Assembly: GCF_014205295.1 (NCBI RefSeq)
Contig: NZ_JACHNF010000001.1
Location: 2,790,001-2,854,000 of the forward strand
Direction: 5' to 3'
Source: Kribbella solani
Lineage (GTDB): Bacteria; Actinomycetota; Actinomycetes; Propionibacteriales; Kribbellaceae
Length of the DNA stretch: 64,000 nt
Shown here: positions 15,545 to 23,872 of the stretch, one piece after another
How positions within the stretch are numbered: position 1 is the stretch's first letter
Layout: each line of letters begins with the position of its first letter
Made by a program: the position numbers and the translations under genes
Notes under the pieces: generated by a model
The model's input: only the letters and a program-made list of their open reading frames with translations
What the model was told of the DNA's origin: nothing
Database searches by the model: none

Positions 15545-16071
15545 GCGACCGAGCTTCGGGATTGGCGCTGGTCGATCGCGGCGCGGAGGATCGGGCTGCG
15601 GGAGGTACGGCCGGCCGGCAGGATCGTGAGCAGCGCGGGCGGAATCCGGTCGAGCTCGGCCGCGCTCAGTACACCGTCCATCGCGCTGGCCGCGAACACC
15701 GTCTGTACACCGGTCAGCCACGGCGGGCGTACGTCGCCGACGGCAACCATCTCGCTCGCCGCCATCTCGCTCAGGGCAGCCATCTCGCTCGGGGCGATCG
15801 TCTCGCTTGTGACGATCGTCTCGCTCGCGGGGATCAGCTCGTCGACGGAAATCACCTCGTCCACGCAGCGCAGGTGCTCGACGATCCGGGCCCGCTCGGG
15901 CAACGGTACGAACGGGCGCGCGCCCCAGGCGTCCAGCGCCCACTCGTCCGACAGCACCGCCACCACCAGCCGGTCGCAATGCCGGCGGGCCCGTTCGAGC
16001 ACGTCGATGTGGCCGACGTGGAACAGGTCGAAAACCCCCACCACACATCCGGTTCGCGGCACGCTGACCAC
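15541..16071 (-). CDS. RfaE/TagD-like cytidylyltransferase with repeat-expanded linker
   Basis: The HxGH nucleotidyltransferase core (GVFDLFHVGHIDVLERA, VAVLSDEW) is followed by an expanded SE-rich segment (SETIVTSETIAPSEMAAL) coded by 15-18-bp DNA repeats, then a C-terminal half with GRTSRSPIL in place of the usual substrate-binding signature. I choose the GTG at 16071 because GGGGGA lies 7 nt upstream; upstream in-frame ATGs overlap the glycosyltransferase 3' end. The second cytidylyltransferase in this unit suggests a second CDP-activated headgroup, or a two-subunit enzyme. Confidence 0.8.
   Translation of the reverse strand: MVSVPRTGCVVGVFDLFHVGHIDVLERARRHCDRLVVAVLSDEWALDAWGARPFVPLPERARIVEHLRCVDEVISVDELIPASETIVTSETIAPSEMAALSEMAASEMVAVGDVRPPWLTGVQTVFAASAMDGVLSAAELDRIPPALLTILPAGRTSRSPILRAAIDQRQSRSSVA
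15748..15830. repeat. 15-18-bp tandem repeats inside the RfaE-like cytidylyltransferase
   Basis: Five units built on ATCTCGCTC or GTCTCGCTC recur at 15 then 18 bp steps starting at about 15748. They code for SE-x-x-A/I-x units in the protein. All steps are multiples of three. Confidence 0.75.
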
Positions 16072-16177
16072 GTTTGCATCCCCCAACACGAATTCCCGCA
16101 CCTCTTCCGGCGCGACGCCGCCCCCTGCGTCCCGTTGCGCGACTCTATCTGGTTTATACCTGTCTGGCACGACCCAC

Positions 16178-17401
16178 TCAGCGTTCCGTACGGCGCCGGC
16201 CGCGGTCGGCGTGCCGGGCGATCGCATCGGTGTAGATCCTCTCCGTGGCGGCGAGGTCACGCTCCGGTGTGAAGCGGTCCAGGTACGCCTGTCGGGCTCG
16301 TTCGCCGAAGGCTACCGAAGTCCCGGGATCAGCCACCAACCCGATCGCCTTTCGCAGCGCCTCGGGGTCGCCGGGCGCGGTAAGTACACCGGTTTCGCCG
16401 TCGTCGACCAGTTCCTCGAGCGCGCCGAGCCGGGACGCGACCACCGGGATGCCGTACGCGAAGGCCTCCACCACCACGAGTCCGAAGCTCTCATACGAAC
16501 GCGCCGGGACGACGACGGCGCGCGCGGACCGGAGGACATCCATCCCGTCCGCCCACGGTAGTTGCCCGAGCACCCGGATCGACGGGTCGCGACCGGCCCG
16601 TTCCTCGGCCGCGCCGCGCAGCGGTCCGTCGCCGACGACGACCAGCGTGCCGAGCTCGGCGTCCCACGCCTGCAACAGATCCGCGAATCCCTTGTCCTCG
16701 CTCAACCGCCCGAGGAACACGACGCTCTCCCCGGCACCGTCACGGACCGGGCTCTCGTTCTGTCCAGGGTTCGGTACGGGGTGCGGTACGGCATGTGGTT
16801 TGACCACGAACCGCTCCGGATCGAACCCGGCCGCGACGTACCGATCCCGGACAAATGCTGACGGTACGACGAACGTGTCGACGTAGCGCCGCCAGGTGTG
16901 CAAGGTGTTGTGTACGCCGATGCTCGTCGCCAGCGGCAACGTCTGCACCCGGGACTCGCGGTAGCAACCGTGCTTGATCGCGGGCAGCGGCAGCCGGCCG
17001 ACGCAGGACTCACACGGCCGGCCGTCCCGCTGCAGGACCGCGTTCGCGCAGATCAGCCGGAAGTTGTGCAGGGTCGCGACGACGGGCAGGCCGAGTTTGC
17101 TCGCCGCGCGCAGCACCGAGGCGCTGAACAGCGGGAACGTGTTGTGTACGTGGACGACGTCGGGGCGTTGCTCCTGCAATAGCTGTGTTAAATCGCGTTC
17201 GGCCGAAAATGACCATACGGAGCGAAACGGTAACAGCGCGCGATCTTTTCGGCCGAGTTCGGCGATATCGTCGCTGTTCCGGGCGTACAGATCGACCTGG
17301 TGGCCCGCGTTCCGCAACAAATCAACTGTTTGCGCGACAACGGTGTTCTCGCCACTGGGTTGACCGGTCCGGTAACGGTTGTGCAGCATTGCGACCCGCA
17401 T
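16178..17401 (-). CDS. GT4-family glycosyltransferase
   Basis: This 407-residue GT-B enzyme begins MRVAMLHNRYRTGQPSGENT. PDVVHVHNTFPLFSASVL lies in the acceptor domain and VVFLGRLSEDKGFADLLQAW, VVGDGPLRG and PARSYESFGLVVVEAFA lie in the donor domain. CESCVGRLPLPAIKHGCY resembles the cysteine-containing loop of some EPS glycosyltransferases. It is the first gene of the minus-strand unit; the cytidylyltransferase start lies about 106 bp downstream. Donor and acceptor cannot be told. Confidence 0.88.
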   Translation of the reverse strand: MRVAMLHNRYRTGQPSGENTVVAQTVDLLRNAGHQVDLYARNSDDIAELGRKDRALLPFRSVWSFSAERDLTQLLQEQRPDVVHVHNTFPLFSASVLRAASKLGLPVVATLHNFRLICANAVLQRDGRPCESCVGRLPLPAIKHGCYRESRVQTLPLATSIGVHNTLHTWRRYVDTFVVPSAFVRDRYVAAGFDPERFVVKPHAVPHPVPNPGQNESPVRDGAGESVVFLGRLSEDKGFADLLQAWDAELGTLVVVGDGPLRGAAEERAGRDPSIRVLGQLPWADGMDVLRSARAVVVPARSYESFGLVVVEAFAYGIPVVASRLGALEELVDDGETGVLTAPGDPEALRKAIGLVADPGTSVAFGERARQAYLDRFTPERDLAATERIYTDAIARHADRGRRRTER

Positions 17402-17442
17402 GGCATTACCTTAAGTGATCGCCCACTCCCCCGGAGAGTGCA

Positions 17443-19170
17443 TTGAGGAAGTCGTGGACCGCCGCGCTCGTTGTCGCGGGGCTGGCCGTTGTCGCGGTCG
17501 CCGTACCGGTGATCGCCAACGAGAACAAGGCGAACACGACAGCGAAGGCTCCGGACGCGGAGGAGGCAGCCACTCGTACGCTGCCCTCGCACCGGGCCAC
17601 GGCCGGCAAGGGGCAGCCCAAGGTCACTGCCAGTCCGGGGCAGCCGTCGAAGCCCGGGCGTGGTGCGCATCCCAGTACGCATCCCAGCGCGAAGCCGACG
17701 GCCGGGAAGCCGTCCGCGCGGCCGTCTGGCAAGCCGGTGAAACCTGTTGAGCCGAAGGTCCCGGTCAAGCCGGCGGTGAGTTCGGATCAGGCCGGTCCGG
17801 CGGTTGCCGGTCCGTGCAGCGGCGTGGTGATCAAGCCCGGTCAGAACGCGCAGTCGATCGTCAACTCGAAGCCGGCCGGTACGACGTTCTGTTTCGCTGC
17901 CGGTACGCATCGGATCAGCAGCACGATCCGGCCGAAGGCCAACCAGGTGCTTGCCAGCTCGCAGCGCGCGGTGCTGACCGGATCGGTCCGGTTGACCGGT
18001 TGGGTCGCGTCCGGGTCGCGGTGGGTTACGCGTGGCGCGTTGCCGGCCGCGTACGGCAAGAGTGGCGAGTGTGAGGACAACAAGGCGAACATTTGCTATC
18101 TGCGGGAGCAGTTGTTTGTGGATGGCGTACATCTGACCCGGGTTGCGTCACTCGCCGCCGTGAAGGCGGGGACGTTCTACGCGGACTACGCGGCTGACGC
18201 GATCTATCTCGGCAGCAACCCGGCCGGGCGGGACGTGGAGATGTCGCGGACGGCGACCGCGATCGAGTCCGGCGCCAAGGGCGTGGTCGTTCGCGGGCTG
18301 ACCATCGAGCACTTCGCCAGCGCGCCGCAGGCCGGGGCGCTGGTGTCCGGTCCGGGGTGGAAGGTGACCGCGAACGACGTCCGGTGGAACCACGCCGTCG
18401 GCGTGATGCTGGTGGACGCGGACAGCACGAAAGTGGATCGGAACCTGATCCATCACAACGGGCAGCTCGGCCTCGGTCAGTACTCCTCCGCCGCCGCGGC
18501 CGTGACCCGGAACGTGATCAGCTCCAACAACACCGACGGATTCTGGATCGCCGACTGGGAGTCCGGCGGGATCAAGTCCACCCGGTCGTCCGGCACGGTC
18601 AGCGGGAACGTGATCAAGGCGAACAAGGGCATCGGGATGTGGGCCGACGTCGCGGACGACGGCCGGTCGATCATCGGCAATCAGATTGTCGGCAATTCCG
18701 CGGACGGCATCCGGTACGAGATCAGCCGGAACGGTGTGATTGTCGACAATACGGTCACCGGCAACGGGTTCGGGACCGGACGCGGGTCTGGTACGTCGCT
18801 GTGGGACGGCGGCGGGATCAACGTGAACACCTCCACCGGCGTGACGATCAAGGGCAACCGGGTGGCCGGCAACGTCAACGGCATCACGATCCAGTCCCGG
18901 ACGCGTGGCAGTGGGCCGTGGGGCACGTACCTGTTGCGCGATGTGCAGGTGAGCGGCAACACCGTCGAGATGACCGGCGGCAGTCAGGCCACCGGCATGG
19001 TGCAGAACTCCGGCGCCACCGTGCCCGCCGGCGAGGTCGTGTTCACCGGCAACAAGTACGTACTCGACGACCTGGCCACCCAACGCTTCTCCCGCTTCGG
19101 CGCCCGCCTGACCCCCGCCGGCTGGCGCAAAGCCGGCCTCGACCAAGTCAGCACCTTCGCCGCCAACTAA
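17443..19170 (+). CDS. secreted right-handed parallel beta-helix protein (paralogue 1)
   Basis: This 575-residue protein has an N-terminal signal-like helix (WTAALVVAGLAVVAVAVPVI), a Lys/Pro/Ala-rich spacer to about residue 115, and then a repeat-rich beta-helix. Blocks shared with two paralogues in this window include NTDGFWIADWESGGIK, SADGIRYEI and GTSLWDGGGINVNTS. The fold is typical of polysaccharide lyases and epimerases, but the catalytic chemistry is unproven. The TTG at 17443 is preceded by GGAGAG 4 nt upstream. The spacer could cross the cell wall. Context in an EPS locus suggests it modifies or trims the polymer outside the cell. Confidence 0.8.
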   Translation: MRKSWTAALVVAGLAVVAVAVPVIANENKANTTAKAPDAEEAATRTLPSHRATAGKGQPKVTASPGQPSKPGRGAHPSTHPSAKPTAGKPSARPSGKPVKPVEPKVPVKPAVSSDQAGPAVAGPCSGVVIKPGQNAQSIVNSKPAGTTFCFAAGTHRISSTIRPKANQVLASSQRAVLTGSVRLTGWVASGSRWVTRGALPAAYGKSGECEDNKANICYLREQLFVDGVHLTRVASLAAVKAGTFYADYAADAIYLGSNPAGRDVEMSRTATAIESGAKGVVVRGLTIEHFASAPQAGALVSGPGWKVTANDVRWNHAVGVMLVDADSTKVDRNLIHHNGQLGLGQYSSAAAAVTRNVISSNNTDGFWIADWESGGIKSTRSSGTVSGNVIKANKGIGMWADVADDGRSIIGNQIVGNSADGIRYEISRNGVIVDNTVTGNGFGTGRGSGTSLWDGGGINVNTSTGVTIKGNRVAGNVNGITIQSRTRGSGPWGTYLLRDVQVSGNTVEMTGGSQATGMVQNSGATVPAGEVVFTGNKYVLDDLATQRFSRFGARLTPAGWRKAGLDQVSTFAAN

Positions 19171-19421
19171 CCCCCGCCCCAACACCGCGAACCCTCCCTC
19201 CCCCAACACCACCCGGCCGCCCGTTCGCCCGGCGCGACGTAGCTGACTGCGTGATTTGGGTGGCCGTGGTTGTTGGCTGGGGGTGGTTGATCGCTTGCTC
19301 ATCGCAACATGATTGTGCGCTACGTATTGCCATGACTACGTGCCGTAGGGGTAACCTGCGAAGCGAAGCCGCGCCATGGGGGGTGCGCTCAGGGCTCACC
19401 TGTGCCACCGGAGGCTCCGCT
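19171..19421. other. 251-bp intergenic region before beta-helix paralogue 2
   Basis: No gene is visible. The part from about 19290 is less GC-rich (AACATGATTGTGCGC, TACGTATTGCCATGAC) and probably holds the promoter. The last 80 bp (GTAGGGGTAACCTGCG to the Shine-Dalgarno GGAGG at 19410-19414) could form a structured leader, but I could not match it to a riboswitch family. Confidence 0.4.
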
Positions 19422-21014
19422 ATGAAGACAGGATTTCTGGCAGTCGTTGCAGTCGGCACCAGCCTGGTTGCCGTCGGCCCGTTACCCGCGACCGGTTCGC
19501 CGGCGCCCGATGATCTGCTCTCTGCCCTGCTGTTCGGCGACACCGACGCCACCACGCCACCGTCCGACGGTTCGTTCCGTACCGGACCGGCACTGGCGCC
19601 GGCGTGCGACGGGGTCACGATCAAACCGTCCGATGACGCCGCGCGAGTGATCACCGACTCGCCGCCCGGCACCACGTTCTGCTTCGCGTCCGGGCTGCAC
19701 CGGATCGGCGAAACACTCCGGCCGAAAGCCGATCAGGTACTCGCCAGCGACGAGGGCGCGGTGCTGACCGGATCGGTCCGGCTGAAGCGCTGGGCCGCGA
19801 ACGGCGGCGCCTGGGTGACGACCGGCGCCCTCCCGCCCGCGTACGCGCAGACCGGGCAATGCGAGGACAACAAGGCAAACATTTGTTACCTGGCCGAGCA
19901 GGTGTTCCGCGACGGCCGGCATCTGACCCGGGTCGCCAGCCGCGACAAGGTTGCCCGTGGCACCTTTTACGCGGACTACGCGGCGAACGCGATCTATCTC
20001 GGCGACGACCCGGCCGGGCACGACATCGAGATGTCGAGTACGCCGACCGCGATCGAGCCCGGCGGGAACAACGTGACCGTACGCGGCCTGACTGTTGAGC
20101 ACTTCGCCACTCCCCCGCAGGGCGGGGCGGTCGTGCTCGGGCTCGGTTGGCGGGTGTACGCGAACGACATCCGCTGGAACCACGCGGTCGGCGCGATGCT
20201 GGTGAACGCGGACAACGCGGTACTGGAGAAGAACCGCATCCATCACAACGGGCAGCTCGGCGTCGGGCAGTACAGCACGTTGAAGGGAACGATCGCCGCC
20301 AACGAGGTCAGCGACAACAACACCGACGGGTTCTGGATCGCCGACTGGGAGTCCGGCGGGATCAAGACCACCTGGTCGAGCGGTGGCTGGGTTGTCGGCA
20401 ATCTGATTGCGGACAACCTCGGCGTCGGGTTGTGGAGCGACGCGTACGACGATCGCCGGACGTTCAGCAACAATCAGATTGTTGACAATGCCGCGGACGG
20501 GATCCGGTACGAGATCGGCCGGAACGGGGTGATTGCCGACAATACGGTCAGCGGCAACGGGTTCGGGACCGGGCGCGGGTCTGGTACGTCACTGTGGGAC
20601 GGCGGCGGGATCAACGTGAACACGTCGTCGAACGTGCAGGTCCGGGACAACGTCGTCGCGAACAACGTGAACGGGATCTCGATCCAGTCCCGGACCCGTG
20701 GCTCCGGGCCGTGGGGCACCAATCTGCTCCGGAACATCGTTGTCTCCGGCAACCAGGTGACGATGCGCGGCGGAACCACCGCGACCGGCATGGTGCAGAA
20801 CTCCGGCGCGGCGATCCCCGACGGCACGGTCACGCTGAACGAGAACGTCTACATCCTGGACAGTCTGACCACGGACCGCTTCCAGCAAACCGGCCGGTGG
20901 TTCACCGCCAAGCAATGGCAAACCACCGGCCAGGACAAAACCAGCACCTTCACCACCGGCCGAGCCATCCTGAACACAACCGGAATCCTCACCATCCTCC
21001 CCACCCCCAACTAA
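19422..21014 (+). CDS. secreted right-handed parallel beta-helix protein (paralogue 2)
   Basis: This 530-residue protein has a signal peptide (MKTGFLAVVAVGTSLVAVGP) and the same beta-helix as the previous gene, with nearly identical blocks (NTDGFWIADWESGGIK, NAADGIRYEIGRNGVI, GTSLWDGGGINVNTS). It lacks the long Lys/Pro spacer of paralogue 1. The ATG at 19422 has GGAGG 7 nt upstream. It is a tandem duplicate on the same strand. A polysaccharide lyase or epimerase role is inferred from fold and context only. Confidence 0.82.
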   Translation: MKTGFLAVVAVGTSLVAVGPLPATGSPAPDDLLSALLFGDTDATTPPSDGSFRTGPALAPACDGVTIKPSDDAARVITDSPPGTTFCFASGLHRIGETLRPKADQVLASDEGAVLTGSVRLKRWAANGGAWVTTGALPPAYAQTGQCEDNKANICYLAEQVFRDGRHLTRVASRDKVARGTFYADYAANAIYLGDDPAGHDIEMSSTPTAIEPGGNNVTVRGLTVEHFATPPQGGAVVLGLGWRVYANDIRWNHAVGAMLVNADNAVLEKNRIHHNGQLGVGQYSTLKGTIAANEVSDNNTDGFWIADWESGGIKTTWSSGGWVVGNLIADNLGVGLWSDAYDDRRTFSNNQIVDNAADGIRYEIGRNGVIADNTVSGNGFGTGRGSGTSLWDGGGINVNTSSNVQVRDNVVANNVNGISIQSRTRGSGPWGTNLLRNIVVSGNQVTMRGGTTATGMVQNSGAAIPDGTVTLNENVYILDSLTTDRFQQTGRWFTAKQWQTTGQDKTSTFTTGRAILNTTGILTILPTPN

Positions 21015-21078
21015 CCCCACCCCACCACCGCGCGCGCACCGCGCCCACCGCCGCGCCCACCGCCGCGCCCGCCGCCGC

Positions 21079-21137
21079 GCTTTGAGAAGCCACCACGCAG
21101 AAATCGCGACCGAAAGTACGTGGTGGCTTCTCAAAGC
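21079..21137. terminator. perfect 19-bp-arm hairpin between convergent genes
   Basis: Arms 21079-21097 (GCTTTGAGAAGCCACCACG) and 21119-21137 are exact reverse complements around a 21-nt loop. It lies between the ends of beta-helix paralogue 2 (21014) and the minus-strand dehydrogenase (21184), so it can act on both transcripts. There is no U-tract. Its perfect arms are unusually long for a terminator, and a REP-like element is the alternative. Confidence 0.7.
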
Positions 21138-21183
21138 CGAGTTCGTCACGTGCTCCCGCGGTTCGGCTGCCGTGGTCGGCGCG

Positions 21184-22578
21184 TCATGGATGCGTGGTGA
21201 GGGCGGCCACGTGGTCGACGAGGAGGTCCCGGAAGACTGTCGAGTCGCGGAGGTCCGGGGTGAAGACCGAGTCGACCGCGAGCAGGGCGTCGACCAACGC
21301 GGCGGGTGGTGGGCTGGTGGTGGGGAGGTTGGCGATTGCGGATTTCAGGCGGGGAGCCTGGGGGTCGTCCAGGTTGGGGGTTTGGTGGACGTAGACCATC
21401 CAGGCGGCGACGGCGAGGGTGATGGTTCGGGGTTCGGCGCCGGCGGTCAGGCGGTCGCGGACGGTGCCTAGCATGCGGACGGGGAGTTTGACCGAGCCGT
21501 CCATGGCGACCTGGCGGGTGCGGTGTTTGAGGGCTGGGTTTGCGAAGCGCTCCAGCACGGTCTCGCCGTACGCGGCCAGGTCCAGGCCGGCGGGCGGCGA
21601 CAATGTTGGTACGACGTCGTCGGTCATCAACTGCTGTGCCAACCGGGCTAGTTCCTCGTCGCGGACTGCCTCGGCGATGGTTTCGTACCCGCGCAGGGCG
21701 CCGAGGTAGGCGAGCATCGAGTGGCTGGCGTTCAGCATCCGCAGTTTCGCCTGCTCCCACGGCGCCACGTCCCGGGTCAGCACCGCGCCGCCACGTTCCC
21801 ACGCGGGGCGGTCGCCGGCGAAGTCGTCCTCGATCACCCATTGCAGGAAGGGTTCCGCGACCACGACGGCCTCGTCGCGTACGCCGAGCAGCCGCGCCGC
21901 CTCCGCGCGGTCCGCCTCGGTCGTGGCTGGAACGATCCGGTCGACCATGCTGGCCGGGAAGCGCGTCGCCTCGAACACCTCCGGCACTTTGCCAAGCGCC
22001 TCGAAGTACTCGCCCACCAGCTTGCGCAGGAACGGGCCGTTGGCAACCAAGTTGTCGCAGGAGACGATTGTCAACGGTTCGGGCCGCCGGGCGATCGCGG
22101 CGGCGAGCTGGCCGACCACCGTACGCGGCGGGCGGCCGGCCAGGTCGGCCTGGATCTCCGGGTCGTTCAGGTCGAGCCCGGTGCCGGCCGCGCGGTAGCC
22201 CTTCTCGGTCACGGTCAGCGTCATTACCGACACCGCTGGGTCCGCGATCCGGGCGACGACTGCTTCTGGGTCGTCAGGTGCGGTCAGTACGTCACGGATG
22301 CTGCCGATCACCTGGATGGACGGTTCGCCGAGTCCGCGCTCGAGTACGGAGTACAGGCCGTCCTGTGGTGCGAGCTGGTCGCGTACTGTGGCGGAGCGCT
22401 GGCTGACGCCGGTGATACCCCAGCGGGTGTCGCCGGTTGCTACTGCTGCGCGTTCGGTGACTACAGCCTGGTGCGCGCGGTGGAAGGCGCCGATCCCCAG
22501 GTGCACCATGCCAACCGACAGCGCATGCGGATCGACCTCGGGGGCGACGGGCAGGTTGGTGAAGCTAAGCCGGCTCAA
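21184..22578 (-). CDS. mannitol dehydrogenase-family oxidoreductase, fructuronate reductase-like
   Basis: This 464-residue protein has the polyol-specific long-chain dehydrogenase layout: MVHLGIGAFHRAHQAV for NAD binding at the N-terminus, ITGVSQRS, and K-x-R-x-L-N-x2-H (AKLRMLNASHSMLAYLGAL) as the catalytic block. Members reduce fructuronate, tagaturonate or mannitol-type substrates. uxaC next door makes fructuronate from glucuronate, so fructuronate reductase (UxuB role, giving mannonate) is the best fit; no UxuA dehydratase is visible. The start is a TTG at 22578 with only a weak AAAGG. It is co-directional with and downstream of the LacI regulator. Confidence 0.85.
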   Translation of the reverse strand: MSRLSFTNLPVAPEVDPHALSVGMVHLGIGAFHRAHQAVVTERAAVATGDTRWGITGVSQRSATVRDQLAPQDGLYSVLERGLGEPSIQVIGSIRDVLTAPDDPEAVVARIADPAVSVMTLTVTEKGYRAAGTGLDLNDPEIQADLAGRPPRTVVGQLAAAIARRPEPLTIVSCDNLVANGPFLRKLVGEYFEALGKVPEVFEATRFPASMVDRIVPATTEADRAEAARLLGVRDEAVVVAEPFLQWVIEDDFAGDRPAWERGGAVLTRDVAPWEQAKLRMLNASHSMLAYLGALRGYETIAEAVRDEELARLAQQLMTDDVVPTLSPPAGLDLAAYGETVLERFANPALKHRTRQVAMDGSVKLPVRMLGTVRDRLTAGAEPRTITLAVAAWMVYVHQTPNLDDPQAPRLKSAIANLPTTSPPPAALVDALLAVDSVFTPDLRDSTVFRDLLVDHVAALTTHP

Positions 22579-22695
22579 GCGACAGCACCTTTCACTGGAT
22601 CATTCAGGGCCTTGGCATTCAGTTCAGTGGCACCGGACCAGTCACGGGCACAGGGCGGGTCGCGGACACTGGGCGGGTCACGGGCACCAGACCGG

Positions 22696-23712
22696 TCATG
22701 GCTGTCGGTCCGGCACGGGCACTGGCCCGGTTGAGGCTCGGACGATCAGCTCGCCGTGCAGTTCACTCCGCGTACCGGATGCACCCTGCTGGCTGTCTGG
22801 GTTGTCCAGGAGCGCCAGTAGTAGTTCCACCGCGATCCAGCCGGCTTCCTGCTTGGGGAGGCGGATCGTGGTCAGGGCCGGGTGGGCCATGCCGGACATG
22901 GCGATGTCGTCGACACCGACCACGCTCAGCTCGCCCGGTACGGAGATGCCACGACTGTGCAGGCGGGCCAGTAGGCCGATAGCGACCAGGTCGTTGTACG
23001 CGACCACCGCCGTGGCTCCGGTCGCGATTACCTGATCCGCGGCCGCCATCCCACCCTCGTAGGTCGGCGCGAAGTTGCCGACCGGCACCAGTACGGCGTG
23101 CAGCTCCTCGGTAGCGTTGCGCAGGCCCAGGCCGCGGTGCTGGGTGGACCACGAGCTAGCCGGACCACCGACCCAGGCGATCCGACGGTGGCCGAGAGCA
23201 ACCAGATGGGCGACGGCCTGGCGCATGCCGTCCTCGTTGTCGTAAGTGACGCCAGGGATGCCTGCCGCGGCCCGGTTGACCAGTACGACCGTGGTGTCCG
23301 CCGCGAACGCGGCCAGGTCGTCGTCACTCGCGCGCGGCGAGCAGAGCACGATGCCGTCGACCTGCTTCGACAGGGCGCGTACCAGACCCGCTTCGGCTCC
23401 CGGGTCCTCGTCGGTGTCCGCGACGAACACCGCCACGTCATGCCGGCGTGCTCGTGCCTGGATCGCCTTCGTGAGGCTCGCGAAGAACGGGTTGGCCAGG
23501 TCCGGTACGACCAGGCCGATCGTGCCGGTGCGGCCGGTGATCAATCCACGGGCGGCGCGGTTCGGTTCGTACCCCAACTGTTCGACGGCTGCCGCTACTC
23601 GGGCACGGGTGGTGGCGTTGACCATCTCCGGCAGCGAGATCGCCCGCGAGACCGTGGACGGCGAAACCCCGGCCAACCGCGCCACATCCCGAATCGTCAC
23701 CGGCACACTCAT
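22696..23712 (-). CDS. LacI-family transcriptional regulator of uronate genes
   Basis: This 338-residue protein has the LacI helix-turn-helix TIRDVARLAGVSPSTVSRAI, a hinge region with GYEPNRAARGLITG, and a periplasmic-binding-protein-like effector domain (IGLVVPDLANPFFASLTKAI, AVVAYNDLVAIGLL, VVGVDDIAMSGMAHPALTTI). The ATG at 23712 abuts GGAG; a GTG at 23706 with ideal 6-nt spacing may be the true start. It is divergent from uxaC, with two TGCAA-n4-TTGCA sites between them, and it probably represses both directions until a uronate-derived inducer is present. Confidence 0.9.
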   Translation of the reverse strand: MSVPVTIRDVARLAGVSPSTVSRAISLPEMVNATTRARVAAAVEQLGYEPNRAARGLITGRTGTIGLVVPDLANPFFASLTKAIQARARRHDVAVFVADTDEDPGAEAGLVRALSKQVDGIVLCSPRASDDDLAAFAADTTVVLVNRAAAGIPGVTYDNEDGMRQAVAHLVALGHRRIAWVGGPASSWSTQHRGLGLRNATEELHAVLVPVGNFAPTYEGGMAAADQVIATGATAVVAYNDLVAIGLLARLHSRGISVPGELSVVGVDDIAMSGMAHPALTTIRLPKQEAGWIAVELLLALLDNPDSQQGASGTRSELHGELIVRASTGPVPVPDRQP

Positions 23713-23759
23713 CTCCTGACCCCCGCCACCCGCTCCACTCCGCTGGGACCAGTCGAGTT

Positions 23760-23773
23760 TGCAATCGGTTGCA
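23760..23773. promoter_or_regulatory. LacI-type operator 1
   Basis: TGCAATCGGTTGCA is a TGCAA-n4-TTGCA palindrome, the usual shape of LacI-family sites, 48 bp upstream of the lacI start and in the lacI/uxaC divergent region. A second copy lies 67 bp away. Confidence 0.75.
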
Positions 23774-23826
23774 GATTGTGTCAAGTGAGGCGTCATGGAC
23801 GCCGTCTTGTGCTGACAAGAAGCGAC

Positions 23827-23840
23827 TGCAATCCTTTGCA
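23827..23840. promoter_or_regulatory. LacI-type operator 2
   Basis: TGCAATCCTTTGCA has the same TGCAA-n4-TTGCA arms as operator 1 and lies 33 bp before the uxaC start, where a bound repressor would block transcription. The 67-bp spacing between the copies would allow looping or independent control of the two divergent promoters. Confidence 0.75.
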
Positions 23841-23872
23841 GATCTGTTTCAGGGTTGTTGATCGGAGGATTC

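Noticed and set aside
19340..19421. Riboswitch upstream of beta-helix paralogue 2
   Set aside because: The leader looks structured, but I could not match it to the conserved core of c-di-GMP, c-di-AMP or cobalamin riboswitches.
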